DNA of 64,000 nt. Source: Mayamaea pseudoterrestris. Lineage: Eukaryota > Bacillariophyta > Bacillariophyceae > Sellaphorales > Sellaphoraceae. The notes beneath the pieces are model-generated. The model did not search any database. It saw nothing but the letters and a program-made list of their open reading frames with translations, and had not been told where the DNA came from. This document shows, piece after piece, positions 28,529-38,679 of this stretch; the stretch's first letter is position 1, and the number at the start of each line of letters is the position of its first letter. The stretch covers positions 399,501 to 463,500 of the forward strand of contig BROI01000001.1 of NCBI GenBank assembly GCA_027923505.1, in the 5' to 3' direction. A program made the position numbers and the translations under genes.

Positions 28529-29785
28529 ATGTTGATGGCTAGAGAATCTCAACGTCGTATCAATAAAGCACTTGGCGTATTCGTGGTTCTGTCGGTCTTC
28601 CTTCGCTACAGTCATCTTTTCCTACTGCTGTCGTTCAAGGGGGCTAATAATGCCGAATCTGACGTCCCAAAGGATCAGCAATTGCCTCAAGCGCCGGTTT
28701 TTTGCTCCGAATGCTTGGATATTATTCAACGAATGAATTTTACCAATACGAGTTTTGTACCTGTTGCTCATATTCATTCACACTTGGGGGCAGTGGATCA
28801 GTTTGGAGTCGCTGGATACGTTCATGATGTGACTGCCCTTCGACGGAACCCTCCACGCTTAAACATGACTCAAGAATACATTGCAAAAGAATGCTTGAAT
28901 CAGGATGATGATTTCAGAATGATCAAGGAGAGATTCGTAATAGATTTCGCGTACGAACAAGAGATGCAGCAATCGAAAAAGCCTCGACCAAGATTACTTT
29001 GCGTCATTTATACGGTCGCTTCGGGACATGGAAGAATTCAAAACATTCGAGAAACATGGGGACAAAAGTGCGATGGCTTGCTCGTGGCATCGGATACAGC
29101 AGATCCATCAGTTGACAGTGTCAAGATTTTACACAAGGGCAAGGAAGATTACGGCAACATGTGGCAAAAGGTGCGAAGCATGTGGGAGTACATTTATGAC
29201 AATTACTACAGTGATTATGATTTTTACCATATGGGAGGCGACGACATGTTCGTCATTGTTGAGAATTTGCGGCGCTATCTGGAGAGTGACGAGATTCGGG
29301 CGGCACAAAATGGAGGCATGCTCACATCCGAGCAACCAGAGGAGATGCAGATTCCCTTATATCTCGGCGAGCGATACAAGTTTAATGGAGATGGCAACGA
29401 TATTTACAATACTGGCGGGCCAGGCTACACCTTGAATAGAGCAGCCGTCAAGACGCTGGTGGTTGACGGCTTGCCTTATCATTTCACTGACGTGAAGAGC
29501 TCGATGGAAGATGTCTTTGTCGCCAGAGTTTTGAAAATCCTTGGCGTTGACGCATACCAAACGAGAGATGAATACCGTGGTGAGCGATACATGCATTTTG
29601 CTCCAAGCTGGTACTACAATTTCACCAGTACCAGAATAGATTGGATGGGCAAATTTTACATTGACCCAGTGGAAGGATTCAATCACAGTTCGCCATACAG
29701 CGTTTCGTTTCACTACATGAAGGATGAAATGATGAAGCGCGCGCACTCGCTCCTGTATTATCAATGCCCCGAGACAAATCGATGA
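28529..29785 (+). CDS. GT31-family beta-1,3-galactosyltransferase-like enzyme
   Basis: A 418-residue type II membrane protein with one N-terminal anchor (about residues 12-32). The luminal domain resembles GT31 enzymes of the C1GALT1 (core 1 beta-1,3-galactosyltransferase) branch. Its features are LLCVIYTVASGHGRIQNIRETWGQKCDG with the first-strand RxxIRxTW-like motif, DFYHMGGDDMFVIVENL with the metal-binding DDx, NTGGPGYTLNRAAVKTLV, and SSMEDVFVARVLKILGV with the catalytic EDV motif. It would add galactose to secreted glycoproteins in the Golgi. Several N-glycosylation sites are present. The acceptor cannot be told from sequence; hydroxyproline- or Ser/Thr-linked glycans are possible. Intronless. 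Confidence 0.85.
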   Translation: MLMARESQRRINKALGVFVVLSVFLRYSHLFLLLSFKGANNAESDVPKDQQLPQAPVFCSECLDIIQRMNFTNTSFVPVAHIHSHLGAVDQFGVAGYVHDVTALRRNPPRLNMTQEYIAKECLNQDDDFRMIKERFVIDFAYEQEMQQSKKPRPRLLCVIYTVASGHGRIQNIRETWGQKCDGLLVASDTADPSVDSVKILHKGKEDYGNMWQKVRSMWEYIYDNYYSDYDFYHMGGDDMFVIVENLRRYLESDEIRAAQNGGMLTSEQPEEMQIPLYLGERYKFNGDGNDIYNTGGPGYTLNRAAVKTLVVDGLPYHFTDVKSSMEDVFVARVLKILGVDAYQTRDEYRGERYMHFAPSWYYNFTSTRIDWMGKFYIDPVEGFNHSSPYSVSFHYMKDEMMKRAHSLLYYQCPETNR

Positions 29786-30493
29786 TGATGACAACATCAT
29801 CCATGTGATTGCTCAAATGCGGGAAGCGGCAAAGAATGAGTCCCGAGCTGTTGTCCTTGGGTAACGGTGAATTACAGATGCGTGCATCATCACAGACTGG
29901 TACAGCGTTGACAGCACGTAACAAAAAGAATACAAAATTAATAACATCGGTATCACACGGGCGAGATGTATTCTTAGTGCGTTTGTCGTACACATATCTA
30001 TTTAGTCGACGGTCAAGTACGAGTCATCTGCCATACTCCGTGCACGCACAGTTGCCCCACTATATATTTCGATGATGCGTTTACGACGTCGACAACGGCC
30101 TGTATCTCGCTGAAATTCCAATCCTATCGTTGTAGTGGTTTAGTCCTTCTCCCACAAACACGCTTGTGAGTGTCGTCCCAAAATTGTAACTTTTTCACCA
30201 GCCAATTATAGATTTTATTAGGCTGGAGAATTGAGAACACGACCAGCAGTTAGCAAGGCATACTTGTACCAGCATAACAATAGCTTACCGATACGAGTAC
30301 ACTGGTAGCTATACTATCGCAAGATTACGGTTGCATTTCTACGATCGCATCGGTACTTGATGACGTCATGATTTCTTCGACCAAAATGCCGAAACGCCAT
30401 CAACCTTTCGGCACCATGGGATTTTACTTTTTGTCGTCAAATAGGACAAACAAGAAGATAGCGCGCATCTGGTTCATGCTTGGAATAGCAAAA
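29786..30493. other. Intergenic, 5' region of the histidine phosphatase
   Basis: About 700 bases. A TGACGTCA palindrome sits at 30361-30368 and degenerate TACCGATAC/CACTGGTAGC blocks near 30289-30310. An in-frame ATG at 30368 overlaps the palindrome but gives an N-terminal extension untypical of the family. Confidence 0.45.
30361..30368. promoter_or_regulatory. CRE-type palindrome TGACGTCA
   Basis: Perfect palindrome about 125 bases upstream of the preferred start of the histidine phosphatase gene. Candidate bZIP site. Confidence 0.4.
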
Positions 30494-31349
30494 ATGACAC
30501 GAGGAGCGATTGTCAAAGACTTGTGGATTTTGCGGCATGGTACGTACCAGGTACCAGGCACTGTCATCCTTCTTTGTATCCCGAGATTTTTCATCGCTCA
30601 CATCATTCATTCACCTTTGTACAGGCCAAGCCATGCATAATCCAATCGCCGAAGCCAAAAGAGCAGCTGGATGTTCACACGAAGAGTTTCTTCAACAAAT
30701 GAAGGATGACGATGTTTTGGACGCTCCACTAACTGAGCTTGGCGTCAAGCAAGCCCAGGCCGTGCATTCAGCGTACCACGCATTGTATCACGAGCAGGTA
30801 CAACTAGTTGTAAGCTCGCCACTCTCACGAGCCATTGAAACAGCCAATCATGCCATTCCAAACCATGAAAATCGAGTCGTCTACGAACATGTTCGCGAAA
30901 TCAATGGCTGGTTGTTGAACGCCAAGCGAAAGCGCAAGCAAGACTTGATGAAGCAGTTTCCAGCCTGGTCCTTGGACGAGTTGGAACATGAGGAAGATGT
31001 ATACTGGACTGAGGAATTAGAGACGGAAGCAGATTGTAGTGAACGAGGTTATCAAACACTATCGTGGCTGATGCATGATCGTCCCGAAACGTCAGTCTTT
31101 ATGGTGGCACATGGAGGTATCCTTCGCTTCCTCATGACCATGCATTCGCACATTACAGTCAAAGACGGTAGAAGACAGGAGAATGGATTGGGGGATAGCC
31201 GCAGAAGAGACTCAAAGGCAAGATTTGACAACTGCGAGCTTCGGCGGTATCGCATGGAGGTTGATGAGCACCATTGTGTCGACAACGGCAATACAAACCA
31301 TGATGATCGGCCGAGGCTAGTACTAACCGAGCTGAATTTGGAGCAATAG
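30494..31349 (+). CDS. Histidine phosphatase (phosphoglycerate mutase superfamily)
   Basis: Two exons (30494-30539 and 30625-31349) encode 256 residues. Splicing of the 85-base GTACGT intron creates the catalytic motif LWILRHGQAMHN, with the phospho-accepting His. The arginine-containing second motif is LVVSSPLSRAIETA, and the second active-site His is in VFMVAHGGILRFLM. The protein therefore belongs to the RHG branch of the histidine phosphatases, closest to fungal and plant cofactor-dependent mutase-like phosphatases of undefined substrate. The start at 30494 gives MTRGAIVKDLW directly before the motif; 42 further in-frame codons reach an ATG at 30368. The C-terminal tail (about 215-256) is charged and not part of the fold. 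Cytosolic by default. Confidence 0.88.
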
Positions 31350-31656
31350 AAAGACATCCGTATTGCTTGTGGTAAGAGTTTTTAGAAGGAGCAATCCGTT
31401 TTGCAACATATGGTCTACTAGCGATTAGTGCTATTGAAACAGTGTCGTTTACACGCACTTTTCAGTGACATCATAGGTATAGCCGATGAGACCGCATCCA
31501 ATCCTCGTTCATGAGCAGCCAAGCTGTCTTCCTGGTCTAAACCCCCAGGGTATCCTGCAGATTTCTTCTCTGCTTCAAAATTAGCACATTCGCGACAGCA
31601 ATATGATACAGCAAGACGGATGAGCTTTGTAAAAACAACATCATAGCATGTCCGTA
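31350..31656. other. Intergenic, convergent 3' flanks
   Basis: About 300 bases between the phosphatase and rhomboid stop codons. No feature recognised. Confidence 0.5.
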
Positions 31657-33660
31657 TCACACTTGCGAAATCATTGGCCCCGCATCCGAGGTAGGCGCCG
31701 CTGAACCAAGAACGCGCCCGCGTCCTGTAAACGGAGCCCAATCCTGTCGCCGATCACTGCCTTCGTCCGTCAAGTAAATTGATTGTTGACGACTAGAGAA
31801 TCTCTGAATCAGCAGCTTGCCCAGTTGCCGACCAGGTTCAATGGTTGTGTACCCGAGTGTGCGCCAAAATATACCCTCCTGGTACTCATGAAGCTTCTCA
31901 CAAGCACAGCAACCACCGCCAAAAAGTAATGTAAAGCGAATGATAGAGAGAAATGATGGAATGGTGGTCGATGCACCAGGAATAGCAAGATTGGCACCAA
32001 ACGCCATGCTTGTATCGACCAAAACAATGACCGCAACGAATATGAATGCCCTTGACAGAGGCTCTCGACGATCGGACGCATCGCTTACCGTCTCCGTAGA
32101 GCCGCAGGAAGATGCCCAAAACAGCAATCCAAAAACGCTCGGAAGCAGCGCCCATGCCGAAGCTGACTGTCCACGAGTCGCCGAATGCACCAGGATGGCT
32201 GCAAAAGCTCGCATTGTCCAAACATATAGCCCGCGGCCACGTATGAAGGCATGCATGAAGGTTGATTTCCATCCCGGAATGATATTGCGAATGTATTTCA
32301 GGTAACAGTAGTAGAGCAATGGGATCAAAATGGCAGGGTGTAGCACCTTCATTGGCAAAAGACCCCAGTGCAGCACATATCCAACTAAGAGCCCCGCCAA
32401 GTGTCCAGAAAACGATACTCGAGGCAATATGAGCTGCGCCACCGCTAGCTGCACCAATGGAGCAAAGCTAAAGACCATGCCAGCCACGACATATGTGCGA
32501 AAGCATAGCTGCGGCAGGAACGGAATTGGACAAGTCGCGCTTTGATTTAGTGCAGCGACAACCATCCAAGCAAAAAGTACGCCCGAATACCCAACGGTCC
32601 ATTCATCCTCCGTATTAGGTGTGGCGTTTCCATTGCGCTGACGGCGATACATGGATTGCCCATATTGCAGCATACACCAAACCACTTTTGTTACAAGAAT
32701 GAGCGACAGATTCAGCAGAAAAAAGGAAATGCTTGAATACATTCCTGTTCCTTCAAGTTGGTTACCGAGTGCATACAAGCAAACCATGTTGAAGCCCAAA
32801 TGCCAAATCTCAAAGTGTGCCGTCGCGCCCGAAAGGCATCGCCATGCTTCACCGCGGTGCACAAGGCGAGTGTAACTCAGCGCGACACTAGCTGGATCGA
32901 CGCGGTGATTCCAGTACATGAAATATAGAACGCAGTTCAATGCAATGAGGAAACTCGTGGCCGGAGTTTCATAGAGCGCCTCCACCAATGGTGATGCTTG
33001 CTGAGATTGAAGTCGGCGACGTGTTTGCTTGTCTGACAGTGAATGCAAGCGAGAAGCCTTTCGTAACTGCGTCGTCGTGTCACTGTCTTCTTTATTTTTA
33101 CGGCCGCCCGCTTCGTGTTCGTTAGCTGATGGTGCTAGACAAACGACCGTCGCTGCAAGGTCTGCCGCTGCTTTGGCCTTTCTGCCATCTACATCGCCAC
33201 GGTAGTATGCTCCACAGACGGTTCCGCCCTCGGAGACTGCAACTACGTCCTTGTTCGACGACATTAGCACCCAATGCGTAAAATCACTTGATTGTGCCAG
33301 AGTCCATTTGTTGCTCGATGGTGACTGCAAAACAGCTGTTGCTTTCTGAACGTAAACGGCGACTTGCATCGCGTTTCCATTCAATGGAGGCATTTCCATG
33401 ACTCGCGAATATGACGCCCCCGTTCTATCGCGGCGATATAGTCCAGACACCATGTTTGCTGGGAAAATGATTTCAGTTGCGGCTGATGTGCTTATAGCAA
33501 CCCATGAATGCAATCTTACTTGCACCAATTCGAGTCCACCAATGGCGTTAATCCAGCGCACCGATACATGCCAGTACGTGATTCCTGCAGGAAGCAACAA
33601 GAGACTCCCCAGTAGCTTTAGTAGCGACATCCACACGGAAGCATTCGTCCATCGAGACAT
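31657..33660 (-). CDS. Rhomboid intramembrane serine protease with extra N-terminal domain
   Basis: The first ATG is at 33660 (the frame runs on to 33729 only through TTG), giving 667 residues. A first membrane helix (LLKLLGSLLLLPAGITYWHV) leads to a non-membrane region of about 220 residues with beta-strand character and no recognised family. The rhomboid domain follows: FLIALNCVLYFMYW, EIWHLGFNMVCLYALGNQLE (the HxxxN-containing helix), the catalytic Ser in VGYSGVLFAW and the catalytic His in FSGHLAGLLVGY. Both members of the Ser-His dyad are present, so it should be active. At least three more hydrophobic helices lie between the rhomboid core and the C-terminus. Membrane compartment and substrates are unknown. 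The large N-terminal domain is not typical of known rhomboids. Confidence 0.85.
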   Translation of the reverse strand: MSRWTNASVWMSLLKLLGSLLLLPAGITYWHVSVRWINAIGGLELVQVRLHSWVAISTSAATEIIFPANMVSGLYRRDRTGASYSRVMEMPPLNGNAMQVAVYVQKATAVLQSPSSNKWTLAQSSDFTHWVLMSSNKDVVAVSEGGTVCGAYYRGDVDGRKAKAAADLAATVVCLAPSANEHEAGGRKNKEDSDTTTQLRKASRLHSLSDKQTRRRLQSQQASPLVEALYETPATSFLIALNCVLYFMYWNHRVDPASVALSYTRLVHRGEAWRCLSGATAHFEIWHLGFNMVCLYALGNQLEGTGMYSSISFFLLNLSLILVTKVVWCMLQYGQSMYRRQRNGNATPNTEDEWTVGYSGVLFAWMVVAALNQSATCPIPFLPQLCFRTYVVAGMVFSFAPLVQLAVAQLILPRVSFSGHLAGLLVGYVLHWGLLPMKVLHPAILIPLLYYCYLKYIRNIIPGWKSTFMHAFIRGRGLYVWTMRAFAAILVHSATRGQSASAWALLPSVFGLLFWASSCGSTETVSDASDRREPLSRAFIFVAVIVLVDTSMAFGANLAIPGASTTIPSFLSIIRFTLLFGGGCCACEKLHEYQEGIFWRTLGYTTIEPGRQLGKLLIQRFSSRQQSIYLTDEGSDRRQDWAPFTGRGRVLGSAAPTSDAGPMISQV

Positions 33661-34208
33661 GCTGACAGAATGCAGAAGGATACAGTCGCGAGTCGAGATG
33701 TCGTAACGATTGCCAGGCACCACAAGCAATGACTGGATTAGACGACAATCAGGTACGCTTTAGTTCCTCTTGTTTCAATCGATACAGGAAGCAAGAGCGT
33801 CTTAACACAGATGATCAGCCGAGTATAATTGAAAAGCGAGAAGCAGAATTGACTGTTCAAAGTCGCTCCAGTGGATTTTAGTTATAGAGATCAAGCAAAG
33901 CCAGCAGTTGCTCGTCCAACTGCTATTTCACTTGCATTAACCCTAATCTTCTCGCCCGCTTTGCAAAGGTATGCGTCTGGCCATGCGGAAAACAAGCGAA
34001 GCTGCAGCGCCATGGTGACAGACGAAAACCATAGCGAATGTGGTTCTCGTGAATGAAGCACATTTGGAGTCACGAATGACGTCGCAATCGCAGCGGTTCT
34101 TTATTGGAGCTCGTGCAAAACGCCGTCGCATCCAAGCAATGATCTCACCATGGCGGACAAGGCCATTGCTTCCTACAGTAACAATCAGCCGCAGGAAAGT
34201 CTAATCTA
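33661..34208. other. Divergent intergenic region
   Basis: Upstream of both the rhomboid and GT34 genes. Contains a TGACGTCG half-palindrome near 34078. No ORF with support. Confidence 0.45.
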
Positions 34209-35426
34209 ATGGAGTCAAGCAATCTAACATCAGACGATGATGAAGTCTTAACGTTCATGCATGCGAGACATCATGGGCCGCTCCAGGGACAGACCAATAG
34301 TCATCACACGCCGATTCGAGCAAGGACAGTTTCCTCGGCGACAGTTGAACCATCTTCTCCAGCCATGCCATACTACCAATCTCCCTCATTAGCGTCAAAG
34401 TCAAGAATCTCATCAAATATGAGCAAGTCAAAGCGTCAAAGACTACGCGTATACTTTTACAACTGCCGGAGACGGCTTCAGAAACGACGACAATTCACAT
34501 TGATCTTCGTCATTTTCTTCCTCATTCTTTCAATATTAATCTACACTCTCTTCTGGGTCTTTCACCATTTCCAATGCTATCATCGTGAACATGGTATCGT
34601 CTGGCGGGAAGCTCCCATTCATGGCATGACACGAACATGTCCGCCGCCAACGTACGAAACCATTGCTGCTACTTCCGCCAAGCCCCAAAACATTTGTCTC
34701 ACGACTCTGACGGATCGACAATCACCATCACTGATGCAGCGCATGGTACGATGTCGCGATTTTGATGCCCTTGAGCTCATTTCCTTTCCAAATCAACGAG
34801 CATACGCTTCCAAACACAATTACCAATGGACAGATTCGTCGCATATGGTAGATCCGTCGCGGCCACCAGCCTGGAGCAAGATTCTTGCCGTGCAACACTT
34901 GCTCGAGCAGCAAGCGTGCGACTGGGTTTTATGGCTAGACGCGGACGTGTTAGTCATGAACTCCAACGTTCGCATCGAACGCTTGCTTCCGTCGGATCCA
35001 AACGTTATGCTGGTGGCCACGCACGATCGCAAATATACAGTCAACTCTGGAGTATGGCTCATTCGAAACAGTGCCTGGAGTCGGCAGTTTCTAAAGAACT
35101 GGTGGAATCTAAAGTCGTGGGTTCGTCGGCCTGGCCTGAGTTTGAGTGGTGACAATGCAGCCTTTGGTCACTTGGTGGATCAAGTGTTGCGCAAGGAAGC
35201 TTGGCGCGTTCAAATACCGGCGCGATGCAACATGAACTCGTTTGGAGTCTTTCTAAGCGAAACGCAGTATCAAAATATTGTTGTCAATGGTGGTGCAGAT
35301 GCATTGAACAAGCAGGAGTGGTACTTGAGCGACCAGTTTTACCATCAGGGCGACTTTATCGTTCACGCGTCAGGCATTGACAAGAAGAAGGAAGTTTTGG
35401 AAATGCTACTCGAAAAGGCTATTTGA
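34209..35426 (+). CDS. GT34-family glycosyltransferase (Gma12/Mnn10 type)
   Basis: A 405-residue type II membrane protein. A Ser/His-rich cytosolic tail of about 95 residues precedes a single anchor (FTLIFVIFFLILSILIYTLF). The catalytic domain has NICLTTLTDRQSPS, then AWSKILAVQHLLEQQACDWV, the DxD metal site in LWLDADVLVMN, and HDRKYTVNSGVWLIRNSAWS. GDNAAFGHLVDQVL and FIVHASGIDKKKE near the end are family landmarks. GT34 includes fungal alpha-1,2-galactosyl and alpha-1,6-mannosyltransferases and plant xylosyltransferases; donor and acceptor cannot be told. It acts in the Golgi lumen. Intronless; the first in-frame ATG is used. Confidence 0.88.
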   Translation: MESSNLTSDDDEVLTFMHARHHGPLQGQTNSHHTPIRARTVSSATVEPSSPAMPYYQSPSLASKSRISSNMSKSKRQRLRVYFYNCRRRLQKRRQFTLIFVIFFLILSILIYTLFWVFHHFQCYHREHGIVWREAPIHGMTRTCPPPTYETIAATSAKPQNICLTTLTDRQSPSLMQRMVRCRDFDALELISFPNQRAYASKHNYQWTDSSHMVDPSRPPAWSKILAVQHLLEQQACDWVLWLDADVLVMNSNVRIERLLPSDPNVMLVATHDRKYTVNSGVWLIRNSAWSRQFLKNWWNLKSWVRRPGLSLSGDNAAFGHLVDQVLRKEAWRVQIPARCNMNSFGVFLSETQYQNIVVNGGADALNKQEWYLSDQFYHQGDFIVHASGIDKKKEVLEMLLEKAI

Positions 35427-35813
35427 TGCGGCAGCAATACAGTGCCTTGATTACCCCGCACCATATCTTCATGGCAGAGATGACGCTGATCGCCAACCCA
35501 ACAAGCTGCAAGAACTGCACGAGTAGTACTTGTATCATGGAGGGTTGCAAAAGCTTCAATACACACGAGACGCAAAGCTAGCGGAACGTCTGTATTTTGC
35601 ATGGAACGCTTTTTAGCATTTTCTAAGCTGAAGACGAGCTACATGAGAAAGGCGGATCAGTTCAGTGCCGGTACGATCGGCCTCGCCGCAAATTGCCGCG
35701 ATTCGGTTCACAAATCCGAACTTGCACCTCGATCATGGCCATGGCTTCGGATTGCATCTCACCAGAGCTTGACAAGACTCTGATTATCGCATTACAACAA
35801 AATTATACACGCC
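35427..35813. other. Intergenic, 5' region of second prolyl hydroxylase
   Basis: About 390 bases with a TGCCGGTACGATCGG variant near 35667. No ORF with support. Confidence 0.45.
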
Positions 35814-37335
35814 ATGTTTAACTTACAAGTTCTATCGTCCATTTTCCTTCTTGGAGCTGCCGTTGCCGTCCATGCTACACGAGTCAGCAATTCTCTCGCA
35901 CGGAACGTGTTGATCGTCAACGACTCTGACGAAACACTGACCGTCGACTGGGTCGATCCCAACTCTGGCGAAACTGTATCGTATTGGAAGGGTGAAAAGG
36001 GACAGCAATTGACGGTTGATTCGTTTGTAAACCATACCTTTCTCATTCGACCGACCGACGTATATGAGGCAACGTCTCCTTTATGCCCTTCGCCTGCGCA
36101 CGCCGCGAAACAAGACGAGTGCTTGAGCTTTCCAACCATTACAGTGAGCGAGGAACCGACGGAGCAGATTTTTCATGTCCAGCGAGGTCTAAAAGTCATC
36201 AAGGAGGAGGCCCTTCCCACTAAGATTGTCAATGACAAGGTTCGGTTGCTTGCTTCCGACATTGTCTTTCACTGCAAGCTCGATGCCGACGTGGCTCTAT
36301 TCAAAGGTAAATCGTTAGAGCAAGTATACATAACGCTGACGGAATGTCTTGAGCAACGAACAGCCAACGTATTGGAAGAAAAGAACGAGGAGCTCGCCTT
36401 GGAAGCCAATTTGCGACAGTCCATTGCCCACATGGCTGAAGATTACACTTGCAGTGATCCAGATCGAGAAACGACTAAGCCTGTTCGCGAAACGACATGG
36501 ACGTATCAGGATGTAACGCGAAATGTTGGTATTCTTCATGATCGTCCGGCTTCGCAGATTCACATCATTCACGATTTCATATCCGACGAGGAATGTCGAG
36601 CGATTGAGCGCGAGGCCAGGAGCACTCTGCATCGAGGCACTGTCGCTGATGGCAAGGTAAGTAAATGAACTTTGTAGGACATCATCGCGCCTCCTACATA
36701 TACCTCACGAAATTTTCTCGGTATTATTCCTCTTCCTTTCCTTTAATCAGGGAGGAAGCAAATTGTCTGAAAGTCGAAAAGCATGGCAAGCTGGCATCAA
36801 GGTTGATTGGACCAAAGAATCAGAAGGAGATTTGATTGCTGCCGTCGATCGCCGCATATTCGAATACACCAACCACGCCATGCGTGGCTACAATTTGCAC
36901 GTTGATGGCCAGGAGGACTTGATGAGCATTCAGTACTTTGGCAATGGCACTGACGATCCAACGCCGGATCGCTACATGCCGCACTGTGACGGCGATTGCG
37001 ACGGCCTGCCGCACAAGACGGGAGGTCGAGTGGCCACGGTTGTCATGTACTGCGACGTTCCTGCTCTTGGTGGCGGCACCAACTTTCAGCAGAGTAACGT
37101 CTTTGTCAAGGCGCAAAAGAATGCTGCTGCCTTTTTTGCCTACATGGATCCGGTCACCAAGCTCCAAGACAATGCTTTTACAACGCATAGTGGCTGTCCT
37201 GTACTGGAAGGAACCAAGCGCATTGCCGTGCAATGGATGCGCATTGGCGTGGATGAGGAGAATCCGTGGGATTCATTTGATACGAATACAATTTCGACAA
37301 AGGCAAAGCAGCTGGAGAACTTTTACAGCAACTAG
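35814..37335 (+). CDS. Secreted 2OG-Fe(II) prolyl 4-hydroxylase-like protein
   Basis: Two exons (35814-36656 and 36751-37335, phase 0) encode 475 residues. A signal peptide (LSSIFLLGAAVAVHA) precedes a roughly 240-residue N-terminal part, beginning with a small beta domain (NVLIVNDSDETLTVDWVDP), that I do not recognise. The P4Hc domain starts at QIHIIHDFISDEECRAIERE. Iron ligands are in RYMPHCDGDCDG (H-x-D) and FTTHSGCPVLEG (distal His), followed by the 2-oxoglutarate residue in TKRIAVQWMRIG. VATVVMYCDVPALGGGTNF is the standard strand motif. It would work in the ER or Golgi on secreted proteins. It is more divergent than the ShKT-bearing hydroxylase at 3.8 kb and lacks that domain, so they are not recent duplicates. 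Confidence 0.85.
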
Positions 37336-37408
37336 ATGCGCATGCTTGTAAGACTCCTTGTATACATGTATTGCTACTTCCTCTTGTTACAAACTATCTC
37401 CTTGCTGT

Positions 37409-38281
37409 TTACGTCATCATGACATTATCAAATTCGTCATGTCCATTTCCCACATGCTCCATCACCTGCAGCAGTAGCTGCTGCACACCAATGCGAAGCC
37501 ACACCACCGGCAAGGACGAACCCGATGAAACGTAAGCCTGCGAAAGCTTGAGTGGCAACGTATGCGAGGCAAGCGACTGCACGCAGGACTGCATGACATG
37601 AATGCGGCGGGCTTGCAGCAAGTTTGTCAGGCAAGCATCCATGACGCGGAGCAAGCAAAACGTAAGTTCATTGGCAGTGACAGACGAGTGGAACGAAACT
37701 CTTGCGTTCGTTGCCGTTGCATCATCCAAGACGGATTGTATTACTGGCGTGAGCTCCTCGAGCACGCGCACCGCAAGCTCCACGGCCGCTGCGGGTCGAA
37801 GCATGACGGCCCACACTTGCGCTGCTGCTTCTTGACCATTCGGCAGTGAATTGACTTGGTTTCGGAGCCACTGCTGCAGCAATATGTCGTCGGCATGAGC
37901 AAGTAACTGGGCGCGAATGTGCGTGCCAATGGGAGTGCTGTCTCGATCCTCCAGTATCGCATTGACGGCAAGCTGAAACATGGCGTCCAAATGCTGCGGC
38001 GTACAGGCTGGTTTGGCTTGAGCTGAAGAAGATTGCTCTCCACTTGGTAGCCATGGACAGAGTGAGAGTTCCGACCTTTTCGTTATAGCTTGTTCGATAG
38101 TTTCATTTGCGCCATGTTCATTAGCGTTCAATTCACTCTCTCGTTCGTCCATGGCAGCCTTGGCGCGACGAGCCTCCACTCGACGCTTGATAATCACCAT
38201 GGCCAGCGCCGTCTTGAGGCAGCAAACCTCCTCGCGCGTCAAGTTTGCTGGAGGAGTAGCTGTAATTGTAGTATTCGTCAT
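37409..38281 (-). CDS. Helical protein of unknown function
   Basis: A 290-residue intronless protein, almost entirely alpha-helical, with no signal peptide or membrane segment. The N-terminus is acidic and Ala-rich with a coiled-coil-like stretch (VIIKRRVEARRAKAAMDERE). The main body (about 95-280) is a series of amphipathic helices, for example LDAMFQLAVNAILEDRD, LLQQWLRNQVNSLPNGQEAA and FCLLRVMDACLTNLLQARRI, like an all-helical repeat fold. No family recognised. Transcribed convergently with the second prolyl hydroxylase. Confidence 0.72.
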   Translation of the reverse strand: MTNTTITATPPANLTREEVCCLKTALAMVIIKRRVEARRAKAAMDERESELNANEHGANETIEQAITKRSELSLCPWLPSGEQSSSAQAKPACTPQHLDAMFQLAVNAILEDRDSTPIGTHIRAQLLAHADDILLQQWLRNQVNSLPNGQEAAAQVWAVMLRPAAAVELAVRVLEELTPVIQSVLDDATATNARVSFHSSVTANELTFCLLRVMDACLTNLLQARRIHVMQSCVQSLASHTLPLKLSQAYVSSGSSLPVVWLRIGVQQLLLQVMEHVGNGHDEFDNVMMT

Positions 38282-38679
38282 AATGATGAAGAACTTGACT
38301 GTGAGTGTGTGTCAAGCTGACAAGCGGCGCGTGAATGCAAAACGGTGGATCCGCAGAATTTTTTGTCATGTCTTAACGGTACTTGTTACGACATGCGAAA
38401 ACGGACGCTCGTCGCTGCTGCGCCGTGATTGGCACTCCTCTTTCGCCTCTTTCTGCACGACCAAAATCCATCGTCGCTGCATTACCGACAGTTGAAAGTC
38501 ACTGAACAGAACGATAGATTGGAGAGTGAGCGAGCAAGCTTAGCGGTATTTACGCGAGAGATAACGATTCGATCGGAATTGACGCACCTCCAGCTCAAGC
38601 AACGACAAGGAAGATCGAAATTCTTGTCAAAACATATGCTGTCTTTGGTCATTTTAGCAATCAACGAATTGCGTAAACG
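38282..38679. other. Divergent intergenic region
   Basis: Upstream of the unknown helical protein and the sulfotransferase. Contains AACGGTACTT near 38376 but no exact TACCGGTA. ORFs here are short and overlap without features. Confidence 0.45.

Noticed and set aside
31418-31741. 107-codon minus-strand ORF overlapping the rhomboid 3' end
   Set aside because: Different frame from the rhomboid gene with no features; best explained as a shadow and 3' flank.
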